A program made the position numbers and the translations under genes. Shown here piece after piece: positions 8,601 through 16,900 of a stretch of DNA of 64,000 nt. The notes beneath the pieces were generated by a model. It had not been told where the DNA came from, searched no databases, and worked only from the letters and a program-made list of their open reading frames with translations. This stretch comes from Myxococcota bacterium (GTDB taxonomy: Bacteria > Myxococcota_A > Bradymonadia > UBA7976 > UBA1532): contig JAKLJY010000028.1 in the NCBI GenBank assembly GCA_023150895.1, forward strand, positions 1 to 64,000, in the 5' to 3' direction. How positions within the stretch are numbered: position 1 is the first letter of the stretch; every line of letters starts with the position of its first letter.

Positions 8601-10376
8601 TGCGTTCAGACGAGCATGGTAGCGCGCCGCGGGAAAGAGAGCGTTGCCGGGCAATGTGTAGGCCGTCTCGCCGGTGCCGATGACCACGGCGGCCGCCTGC
8701 CCGTCCTGCAACAACCGCGCGAGGCGGACGTCGAACGCCTGATCGAGCGTCGCCGGACCCGGGGCGGGCGCGTACTCGGCCGTGGCGAGCGCGGCGAGCC
8801 CGGCCAGCGGAGCGCCGGGGTTCATCAAAGCGTCGAGTCGCAGCACGAGGTTGTCCAGACCGAAGGCGTCGGGGATTCCGTCCACGCCTTCGAGACGGGC
8901 GGCCTCCGTGCGGAGGCGCTCGGCGCCAAGCTGACCGACGCCTGCGTCCACGCCGAACGCACGCACGACCAGCGCGCCCGCCGGGCCTTCGTACCAGCGG
9001 ATCAAGGACTCGAGGAGCCCAGCGAGCGTCGTGGTGCGCAGCGACACCGTCCAGCTCGCGTCGACGACGAGGCCGGCGACGAGGCCGGCGCGGACCGCCG
9101 TGCGCCAGTCGTCCACGCTGGCCAACCCCGGGGCGCCGTCGGGCATCGCGGCCGTCACCGTCTGCGGCGTGACGTCCTCCCGCTGCTTGCGGAAGGCCTT
9201 GACCGCGCCGAACTGCGGGCCCGCCAGGCCCTGCCGCTGCGCCCGCAGGAAGAACGGCTCGGCGGCGGAGATGCGAAACACGGGCAGCGCGTTCCCGGGG
9301 GCCGGGGTGTTCGACATGAGCTTGCCGCCGGGCGCCCGACGGACGAGGGCGCGCCCCTGGAGATCGGCACCCGTGACCGTGAACTGAGCCGCGCTGGCCA
9401 CGGCGCCCGCCCAATCCTCCGATAGCGCCACCGTTGCGCGCTCTTCGACGCCGTAGAGCCGGACCGCGGCGGGCAGGCTCTCGACGTTGGCCGGGTCCGT
9501 TCCGCGGACGTCTTCGTCCCAGTCCGACCAGCCATCGCCATCCGTGTCGGCCGGCGTGCTCGCGCTGCCGTTGGGATCCGAACCGCGCAGCAGCTCGTCC
9601 AGATTGCTCCACCCGTCGCCGTCCGTGTCGGCGAAGGTGTCTTCGTTCAGCGCGTCGAGACCGGCGGCCTGCTCGATGAAGTCGGGGATGCCATCGCCGT
9701 CGCTGTCGAGCCGGCCCCCGCCGGCCGGGCCGGTGATGGTGTAGCTCGCCGTCAGCACCGGCGTGTTGTAGATGCCCGCGACCTGCACGACGTACTCGAG
9801 GCCGTGGACGCCCTCCCCCGCGATGGTAAACGTCGCGTCGCCGCGGCCGGAGACGCCCTGCACCGGATTCAGCGGGCCGTCGATTCGCCAGTAGATCTCG
9901 GTGAGCGACGACGGCACGCCGAAGGCCTGGATCTTGACCGTCAACGCCTGGTCGGCGGTCGTCCCCGAGGGCGGCGTGAGCTCGTGTCCGGGCGCGGCCG
10001 GCGACGCCTCGGAAAAGCGCGCAGGCGTCAGGCCCAGCACGTAGACCGAGGGTGTCGGCGCGACGACCCCGGGATGGCTGGCGAGGGCGTCGTTGACGAG
10101 CACGAAGGCCGTCTCGAAGACCCCCGGCAGGGTGATGAAGGCGGCGCTCTCGTGCAGCACGGAGACGCCCCCGCTCCCATCGGGCCCGGCCGCCAGCGTG
10201 ACGCCACCGCCGCCGACCCGCCACGTCTGCGGGACGGGCTCTCCCGCCGGGTAGACCCAGGTGTTGGTATTGGTGCCGTCGTAGATCGGCGTCTGGGCGC
10301 TCACCGGGAAGACCGGCGCGCTCAGGGCCGTCGCGAGACTGAGACCGGCGAGCGCCGGCGCCTTGAGCCGCTTCAT
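5667..10376 (-). CDS. Giant exported protein with TSP3, PKD and RTX repeats
   Basis: 1569 aa. ATG 10376 overlaps the upstream stop by one base and has GGAGG upstream. Residues 1-28 are a Sec signal peptide ending VSAQ. Thrombospondin-type-3 calcium repeats (DTDGDGWSD-like) occur near 225-300 and 610-740. One or two PKD-type beta domains (VTLTVTDALG, WSWDFGFPGG) lie near 830-1010. From about 1150 to the end there are RTX-type nonapeptides of the GGxGxDxLx form in three blocks, separated by two ordered inserts that both contain a VDLxAGT segment. The protein ends in a Cys-containing tail (DTCTDAADARDTCER). All three repeat types bind calcium in known families, so a calcium-stabilised surface or secreted protein is likely. 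Its role is unknown. It is the last gene of a three-gene operon. Confidence 0.85.
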   Translation of the reverse strand: MKRLKAPALAGLSLATALSAPVFPVSAQTPIYDGTNTNTWVYPAGEPVPQTWRVGGGGVTLAAGPDGSGGVSVLHESAAFITLPGVFETAFVLVNDALASHPGVVAPTPSVYVLGLTPARFSEASPAAPGHELTPPSGTTADQALTVKIQAFGVPSSLTEIYWRIDGPLNPVQGVSGRGDATFTIAGEGVHGLEYVVQVAGIYNTPVLTASYTITGPAGGGRLDSDGDGIPDFIEQAAGLDALNEDTFADTDGDGWSNLDELLRGSDPNGSASTPADTDGDGWSDWDEDVRGTDPANVESLPAAVRLYGVEERATVALSEDWAGAVASAAQFTVTGADLQGRALVRRAPGGKLMSNTPAPGNALPVFRISAAEPFFLRAQRQGLAGPQFGAVKAFRKQREDVTPQTVTAAMPDGAPGLASVDDWRTAVRAGLVAGLVVDASWTVSLRTTTLAGLLESLIRWYEGPAGALVVRAFGVDAGVGQLGAERLRTEAARLEGVDGIPDAFGLDNLVLRLDALMNPGAPLAGLAALATAEYAPAPGPATLDQAFDVRLARLLQDGQAAAVVIGTGETAYTLPGNALFPAARYHARLNAYYASAVIAAFDPAEVTGLALPGNDADGDSLTNGAEFERAFEEATDPLNPDTDGDLAVDGLDRCRADARDECFFGEPNTRDTDGDGVLDLVDNCVDVPNNEIVFVDGEPRETDLNGDSVIDRQNDWNGDGRGDACVVGVFMTNPKTHLRVRTGTAVAFRGAYTADVFGWEPWIDVRWTFDGLEGDRFGLDPGSIVFHTPKADGAPYSVCVEASSAFLGLATTDCRTVEVYGLPTGRPTVAIDAVATVEEGNSVTFTAVASSPNGAITGYLWQFADGGSGPGGSVAKVYLAQQVDTVTLTVTDALGVTNSATHTVTVTDSAPTAGFSVETTELDASFSDLSTGYDGIVAWSWDFGFPGGTSVEMSPEVTFPAGGTYDVTLTVVDDDGSVASVTRAVTVSDPVPTPSGCRFVGTTLFVDIGRFNEATVRRLVGTTQIQVIDGDGALLPCGGAPTTSTIDRIAATGVDGTETFRLDLSGGTFAPGKTKEPVGDTSEIEIDVDLGTGTGDLFEIVGSAGTDRYTVLADFTVKLNTDADADVTMTGVDELSILGGNGSDTLQMDAFTGAAGGPTVVTLDGQAGNDTLIDGPGDETLLGGPGNDIIRPRGGLNTIDAGTETDTLDGSLAPAGLIANLTTRTLGGAATGTIDGFERLTGSPFDDELTGDANANLILGGDGQDRLDGAGGNDKLLGGPGDDTLYGRDGNDTLQGEDGNDQLYGGEGNDNLQGGAEYDDLHGENGNDTLSGGMGANILDGGPGIDTATYATATSPVFVDLAAGTVSGYASESIAGVERVTGSPFDDEIRGDAQANLLKGEGGDDLLEGGDLNDTLYGGLGHDTLRGGAGNDSLRGEDGDDTLEGQDGNDSLLGGAGVNTLIGGVGTDTADYQAATSGVSVDLTAGTTTGFATDALSTIENVNGSPHADTLRGDALNNRLDGKAGADTLIGEGGNDTLIGGLDVDVISGGLGTDTCTDAADARDTCER

Positions 10377-13300
10377 CACGGCACCTCCGTGATCCACTGG
10401 GTGTCGGCGTAGGCGGCGATTTCGCCGCGGTCGTCGAAGTAGACGAGCTGGTAGCGGTAGTCCTGCCCGCCGATGAACGGCGTGCGGTCGACGTACGTGG
10501 CGTAGTACTGCGGCCCGGCGTCGAGATCGAACGGCACCAGGGTGAGGAACGGGTCGTGCACGATGCCCGCCGCGTGGCTCGGCTCGAGGGGGTCGAGGTT
10601 GTTCCGGACACGACAGTGGGGCTTGTCGAGGTAGGGAGACACCTGCTCGTAGGGGGTCATCTCTCCGGTCGCTCGGTCGCGGGCCTGACGGTAGGCGACG
10701 AAACGGGTGTTCTCGCCGAGGCCGTTGCGGGCCGCCGCGCAGAGGGCCGGCGACTCACCCATGAAGCCGCTTTCGTTCAGGCAGGGGTCGATGCAGCGCC
10801 CGTCGCCGCAGTTCTCGGGCGGCGCCCCCGTCTGGCACGCCGTCGGGGGTTCGGCCCGGGAGGCGATACACGCGGCGCCCCCTTCGATGACCACCCCGGC
10901 CATGCCTTCGACCGGTCGCAGCGCACAGAACTTCTCGAACACCACCGGCCCGAACGGAATCGCCATGACCCGGTCGCCGGTCAGGTAGTAGGCCTGCAAC
11001 GCGGTCCGCTGCGGCGGCTTGGGAATCGTCGGCCAGCCGAGGTAGGTGGGCAGAGCCGCCGCCGGCGCGCGCCGGGCGACACAGATGGGCTGCGTCATCG
11101 GCGAGAGCTGCGAGCCGCCCTCGGACGGCGTGCCGACGCCCACCGAGCGGGCCTGAACACACCACTCCTCGAGGTCGCTGCCCGCCAGCGCCGGCTGACC
11201 GTGCGGCAGCGTGCTCGTGTGCATGTTCGCATTGCCGAATTTGCCATTGGCGCCGAAGAACTCCGTCGTGCGCGCGCCGCCCGCATCGTCGCTGCGCCAC
11301 ATCTCGACGATGATGCCGCCGATGGCCTGGTTCGGGGCGTACCACTCGATCGTCACCGGGTCTGTGTTCCCCGGCACGACGAACCGCGAGACGATGGGCG
11401 CCCGCGGGCCAATCTTCGGCCGGAACTTCACGCAGGGCAGGTTCAGGACCGCCGACGGCTGGTTGTTCTTGTTCGTCTTGTAGAGCGAGACGCACTCGAG
11501 TTCGCCGCCCTCGGCGGGGGGATCCCACTCCGTCACGAACGTGCCGCACTGCGACTCGAGGCGGAACACCTGACCCTCGCGCTCGACGTTCAGCGTCGCG
11601 CACTCGTCCGGCCCGAGCGGGACCATGATGCCGATGGGACCCTCGACGACGTCGCCGTCGCCCGGTCGGACGAGGCCGGTCTCTTGCGAGCAGCCGGGGA
11701 CCTGCTGGCCGCGGACCTCGCGGACGAGGGGCTCCTGGACCAACGTGGGGATGGTCATACCCTCGATGAAAGCATCGCGCTCGCAGCCGTACTCCTGCTG
11801 GGCCGGCGTTTCCACGGCGCCGAGCACGCGCCCGTCGGCGTCGAGGAACTCGGCCATCACGATCTCGCAGGGCGCCTGCTGAATGGCGAAACACATCTCG
11901 ACGTCGAACGGCGCGATTCGGGGTCCATCGGGGACCTCGCCGAACGCCGGGACCATCTCGATCTCACCGATCGCCCGACCGGGCCGGACGAAGATGTCTC
12001 GGACCGGCACGTCCGGGCAGCTGAAGCGGACATGCGTCGCGCGGCCGACCGAGTCAAACGCGGCGTATCGCTCGACACCCCAGTCATTCTGCGGCCACGG
12101 GTGCTCGGCGATGATCGCATAGGGCTGGCAAGCGCCGAAGAAGACTTCCTCTTCGGCCGGCCGGTTCGGTTTGGTCTCGTCCGGGAAGAGCGCGCGGACG
12201 GGGATGCCCGGGGCGCCGATCTGCTGCGGCGTCCGGCCGATGGCGGCGACGCGGTAGAAGTAGATGTCGCCCTTGGCGCCGGCGGGCGTCACGTCGCTGA
12301 ACTCGTACTCGAGCCGACCGCCGCGCATGCGCCGGAACGTCGGGTCGTTCACGGCGATGGTCGAGACGAGGTAGTTCGTCATGCCCCCCGGGCTCGCCCC
12401 GCCGTCACAGGCGAGGCCGGGGCCATCGGCGAGGCGCTCGTCCGCGTCCGCGTACCCGTCGCCGTCGGCGTCCGTGAACGCCTGCGCCTCGGCTTCGGTC
12501 TCGAAGCGATAGACGTTGTAAGCGACGACGTCGAGGTTGACCTCGTGACCCTCCTTGCGGCCACAGGCGGAGGCATCCTCGGCCTGGATCAGGCGGCCCG
12601 TGACCTGCGCTTCGGCGAGGTTGCAGATGGCCCGTCCGAGGTGGTGGTCGTGCACGTAGGTGGGCACATCCACCGCCGCCCAGCGAAGCACCATGCGGTC
12701 GTCGTCGATCGCGACCCCGCCGCCGCCGTCGAGGCGGCTGCTCTCGGGCACGGCCTCGATGTCCCACGGGGACGGGGGATCGAGGGTGTCACCCACGATG
12801 GCGGCGATGGCCGCCGTCTGCCCGTAGTTGCCGCTCGAGTCGCGGCCGACGAGGTAATAACAGACCTGCTCACCGGCCTGGAAACCGGCCTTCTCGAGCG
12901 TCGCGCGGTCTTCGAGATACTGCGTGAATGCCGGCCGCCAGGAGCGCGGGTTCGGCGTGACCTCGCGCCCGTCCGCGGGCGGCGGGCTGATGTCGATGAG
13001 CGTGTCGCCGTTGACCTTGACGAGGCCGGGCAGGGCGATGTCACCGTTGGCATCGGGCGTCCGGCCGGCGACCTCGGCGCGCAGATCGCGGACCGGCACG
13101 AACGGGCCGCAGTTGCCCTCGGTGCGATACAGATCGTACCCGCCCGTCGCCAGGGCGTTCAGAAAGCGCGTCGAGCGATTCGGGCCGGCGTGATCCCACG
13201 ACAGACCGACGACGCCTTGCACGCGGCCGTCTTCGGGCGCATCGCAGCGGCCGAGGTCGTGCGTGACCGCGGCCAGGTCCGCGGCGGGGCCGAGGACCTG

Positions 13301-13966
13301 CACCGTGTTGGTATCCACCGTTACCGTGCCGAGGGGGCGCGTACCGGCCGACGGCGAGTTCGCGACGAGGTCGTACCGGACCACGCCCGCGGGCGCAGCG
13401 ACGTCGATGTGACCGCGGCCGATGAGGTGCGCGATGGTGATGTCGAGTCGCGCGGCCGTGCGGGCCCAGACCTCGTGCATCTCGCGCTTGTCGGCGCCGT
13501 AGGGCACGGGCAGCGTGACGTCGAGGAACTCGGCGAGCTTCGCGTCGAAGTTCGCGTCCGTGACCTGCACCGTGCTGAAGCCGCCCTCGCCCCGCACGAC
13601 GGCGTCGAGGCGGGCGACCATTTCGGCGCGACGGCGGGCGTTGGCGGCCCCGCCATAGGCCGCAGCGACGTCCGCCGCCGTCGGGGTCGTGAGGCCCGAA
13701 GAGAAACTCTTCACCTCGACCCCGCCCCGCAGCAACGTCAGCGTCGCGTCGCCCGGGAGCGACGCCGCGAGGCTGCCCTCGGTCGTGTCCCAGCGCAGGT
13801 AGACGGTGCGCGCGGCGCCGCCGGCGACCGAGGTGTTGAGGGAGGCGCGCGGCCCGGCGAACCCCACGAAGACGAGCTGTTCACCGTCGGCATGCGCGGT
13901 GGCCGCGGGCAGAAGACCGAGCCCTAGCGCGAAGCAGGCCGAGAGCGTTTTGCGATTCCGTGTCAT
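10376..13966 (-). CDS. Giant exported protein with fibronectin-like segments
   Basis: 1196 aa. ATG 13966 begins a clear signal peptide (MTRNRK, then a hydrophobic stretch ending TAHA). The frame stays open far upstream without a stop, but that extension runs inside the neighbouring gene in another frame and is rejected. The body is beta-rich, with several segments resembling fibronectin type III or Ig-like domains (strands such as DDRMVLRWAAVDVPTYV). One TSP3-like calcium motif (DADGDGYADADE) and about 25 scattered Cys are also present. No enzyme motif was found. It starts 14 nt after the stop of the 1944-aa protein gene and overlaps the RTX gene by one base, so the three products are probably made together. 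Confidence 0.8.
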   Translation of the reverse strand: MTRNRKTLSACFALGLGLLPAATAHADGEQLVFVGFAGPRASLNTSVAGGAARTVYLRWDTTEGSLAASLPGDATLTLLRGGVEVKSFSSGLTTPTAADVAAAYGGAANARRRAEMVARLDAVVRGEGGFSTVQVTDANFDAKLAEFLDVTLPVPYGADKREMHEVWARTAARLDITIAHLIGRGHIDVAAPAGVVRYDLVANSPSAGTRPLGTVTVDTNTVQVLGPAADLAAVTHDLGRCDAPEDGRVQGVVGLSWDHAGPNRSTRFLNALATGGYDLYRTEGNCGPFVPVRDLRAEVAGRTPDANGDIALPGLVKVNGDTLIDISPPPADGREVTPNPRSWRPAFTQYLEDRATLEKAGFQAGEQVCYYLVGRDSSGNYGQTAAIAAIVGDTLDPPSPWDIEAVPESSRLDGGGGVAIDDDRMVLRWAAVDVPTYVHDHHLGRAICNLAEAQVTGRLIQAEDASACGRKEGHEVNLDVVAYNVYRFETEAEAQAFTDADGDGYADADERLADGPGLACDGGASPGGMTNYLVSTIAVNDPTFRRMRGGRLEYEFSDVTPAGAKGDIYFYRVAAIGRTPQQIGAPGIPVRALFPDETKPNRPAEEEVFFGACQPYAIIAEHPWPQNDWGVERYAAFDSVGRATHVRFSCPDVPVRDIFVRPGRAIGEIEMVPAFGEVPDGPRIAPFDVEMCFAIQQAPCEIVMAEFLDADGRVLGAVETPAQQEYGCERDAFIEGMTIPTLVQEPLVREVRGQQVPGCSQETGLVRPGDGDVVEGPIGIMVPLGPDECATLNVEREGQVFRLESQCGTFVTEWDPPAEGGELECVSLYKTNKNNQPSAVLNLPCVKFRPKIGPRAPIVSRFVVPGNTDPVTIEWYAPNQAIGGIIVEMWRSDDAGGARTTEFFGANGKFGNANMHTSTLPHGQPALAGSDLEEWCVQARSVGVGTPSEGGSQLSPMTQPICVARRAPAAALPTYLGWPTIPKPPQRTALQAYYLTGDRVMAIPFGPVVFEKFCALRPVEGMAGVVIEGGAACIASRAEPPTACQTGAPPENCGDGRCIDPCLNESGFMGESPALCAAARNGLGENTRFVAYRQARDRATGEMTPYEQVSPYLDKPHCRVRNNLDPLEPSHAAGIVHDPFLTLVPFDLDAGPQYYATYVDRTPFIGGQDYRYQLVYFDDRGEIAAYADTQWITEVP

Positions 13967-13980
13967 GTGTCGCACCTGGC

Positions 13981-16900
13981 TCAGTGGATGCCGCTGACCT
14001 CGGGCGACCCGAGGTTGAAGCCGTTGTCGTAGGTCGCGGTGAACTGGGCATCGCCGGTGGCGCACCAGTCGTCGTCCCGACTGCGGGCGACGGTCGTCCA
14101 GGTCTCGGGGTTGCAGTCGAAGCCGAAGCCGCCGACGCCGTACCCCGTGCCCTGGAACTTGAAGTTGCCCGCGTAGTAGTTGCCGAGCAGCCGCACGCCG
14201 CCGCGCAGCGAGACGAGGCAGATGGCCTTGCCGTAGACGCTGCCGCCGACGAGGCCGCCCACCGCCGCCCCTTCGGAGCCGCCGAGGACCCAGACGCCCA
14301 CGTCCGCACCGGCCCCGACCGTCAGGAAGCACCCGACGTTCCAGATGGGAATGGACGCGGAGCCACGGACGTAGGCGCCTTCGAACTTGCCGTCGGGGAG
14401 CGGCACGAAGTTGGCCACCTCCGGGTCGAGGTCGCGCAGGATCTCGTCGTTGCACACCTTGCCGACCAGGAACGCGGCCACCACGTCCGTGCCCTCGAAC
14501 TGGGCGTTGGCCTTGGCGCCGAGGTACCCCCAGCCCACGCCCGGGGCCGGCGGGGGAGACGGTTCGAAGTATCCGGCGCCACAGTGGAACTGAATGTCCC
14601 GCAGGGTGAACGCTTTGAACTTGAGCGCGCCGTCCGTGATGAGACCGCCGGCGAAACCCACGGGTGAGGCGCCGTAGAGCGTGAAGCCGAGGTAGATCTT
14701 GCGCGCGCTGAGATCGCCCGGGCCGACGGCCAGGGGAATGCCATAGGCGCTGATGGTGGCGTCCACCACCGACGAGGCCGTGGCCCCCGGCGGCAGGCAC
14801 GAGGCCTTCCCGTTCTGGCTCCACGAGACGATGTCCAGCGCGGCGCCGAACTTCGACTCCGAGTCCTTCTTCTTCTCGTTCATCGTGAAGTCGGCCTGAA
14901 CGTGCATCCGCTCGAGCTCGTTGCCGGCGATGGTGGCGTACCCGTCGATCTTCGCGGCCTTGACCGGGATGTTGTTCGTGATCGCGCTCGTGGCGGCCTT
15001 GAGGGCCTCGTTGAGCTGCGCCACCAGCTTCTGGACCGCGGTCTTGATGAAGTTGTTGATGTGGTCGAAGGCCTGACCGGCGAGCTCGTTGAGCTTGGAC
15101 GTCACGAGCACGTAGTTTTCGTGGAAGATCTTTTCCATCTCCTCCACGACCGGACTGTTCATGATCAGGTTGATGACATAGGTGCGCATCTCGTCCCCGG
15201 TTGGGAACGGCACCTTCTTCACGATGCTGTCGAGCTCGGCGGAGATCGTGGTCTCCGCGTAGGTGATGAGCAGGTGGGCCGGCTCGCGCACCGCGTCGGA
15301 GAGCTCGGTGACGATGGTACGGCCGCCGTCCTGGCAGCGGGTCGGGTCGCCGGCAACCGTCTGGCACCAGCCGCCGGGTCCGAGCAGCGCGGCCGCATCG
15401 TTCATCATCTCGCGGACCTTGTTTTCGGCATCCGCGCGGGTGGCGTCTTCGGGCAGGCCGAGCGCGGTGAGCAGGTGCTGCTCGGCGTCGGCGATGCCAT
15501 CGGCCTCCTCGACGAGCGCGGCGTCGGCGACGGCGACGACGGCGTTCAGCTGCGTCGCGAGCGTCTGAACGGTGGTGCCCACGGCCTTGAGTGCGGCCAC
15601 CGCGTCGTTGAGTTTCGCCTCGAGAGTATCGAAGACGGTGTTGAGCTTGGCCTTGAGGTCGAAGAGCGGCGTCTCGATCTGTTTGATGAACGTGACCGCC
15701 TTGCCGACCACGCCGGTCAGCCCGCCACCCGCGCCGCACAAGAGACCGCGAACGTCGGTGCGGGCCTTCGTGACGATGTCGGCGACCTTCTTCGCGGCGG
15801 CGCCGATGGTCTGTTGCGCCTGCTCGATGGGCTTGGTGTCGATGCCGATGAACGACGCGACGCCGATGGCAATCTTGCCGATGGTGTTGTTCGTCAGGGC
15901 CGTCGCAATCGTCGATGCGAAGTCCTGAATCGTTTTGAGCGCGGCGAGCAGAGGATTGGCCGCCTTGCTCAGGGCCGCGTCGGCCTGCTCGCGGCAGTCG
16001 AAGATCGGGTTGTTGGCGATGCTGCCGGGCCGCGCCGGATCGATGATGCCGAGCACCTGATCGATGACGGCGAGCACGGCGGTCAACGCGTTGTTCGCCT
16101 CGGTCTTGATCGTCGCGAGGGTCGACTTTGCGGTCACCAGCACGCCCTGAACAGCGTCGAGCCCCTTGCCGGCGGTACCGGCGACCCCGTTGACGCCGGC
16201 CTGCACCTTCTTGAGCGCCCCTTGAACCGCCGTCAGGGCTTCGCGGGTGCCGGCATCCACCGTCGAGTCGCCGGCGCGGAAGGCGACGAGCGCGTCCCCC
16301 GCCAGGCCCGGCAGCGCGCGGTAGGCGTCCCGCGCGGCCTGATCGAGCGGGGCCGTCAGCGCCCCGAGGGCCTGGTCCACCGCCCCGCGGATCTGACCGA
16401 ACACCCCCTTGACGACCTTGGCCGGCAGGGCCTGGGCCGCCGAGAGCTTGGCGGCGAGGTCGTCGAAGAGCGCCTTGACGTTCAGGCCGGCGATGGTCTC
16501 GCTCTCCAGGAACTTGCGGAGTTGCGCCTTGACGAACCCGTCCGTCCCGATGCCGACCGCCTTGAGCAGCGACGTCGCCGGCTCGCGGATCGTCTTGATC
16601 CAGTTCGAGAGCTCGTGGTTCGGGATCTTCAGGAAGCTCTCGACGTCCGCCACGCTCTTGGGGTCGGACAGGTCGATGTTCAGGCTGATCTGGGCGCCCT
16701 TGAGCTTTTCGAAGTCGGCGCTCGCCCCGAAGTTGATCCGCGTCTTCTCCGGTGTGACGTACTGCACGCCGGCCTTGGCATCGAGGATCATCAGGTTCTT
16801 CTTGATGTCGCGCCCGGTGAAGCCGGCCTGCTCGTCGGCCTTGCGGGCTTCGTTCCAGACGATGGGCAGGTCGAACCCGAAGCCGGTGCCGCCCCACTGG

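Noticed and set aside
5853-9425. Open frame of 1190 codons on the plus strand, opposite the RTX protein gene
   Set aside because: It mirrors the RTX, TSP3 and PKD codons of the minus strand and has low-complexity content with no start signal.
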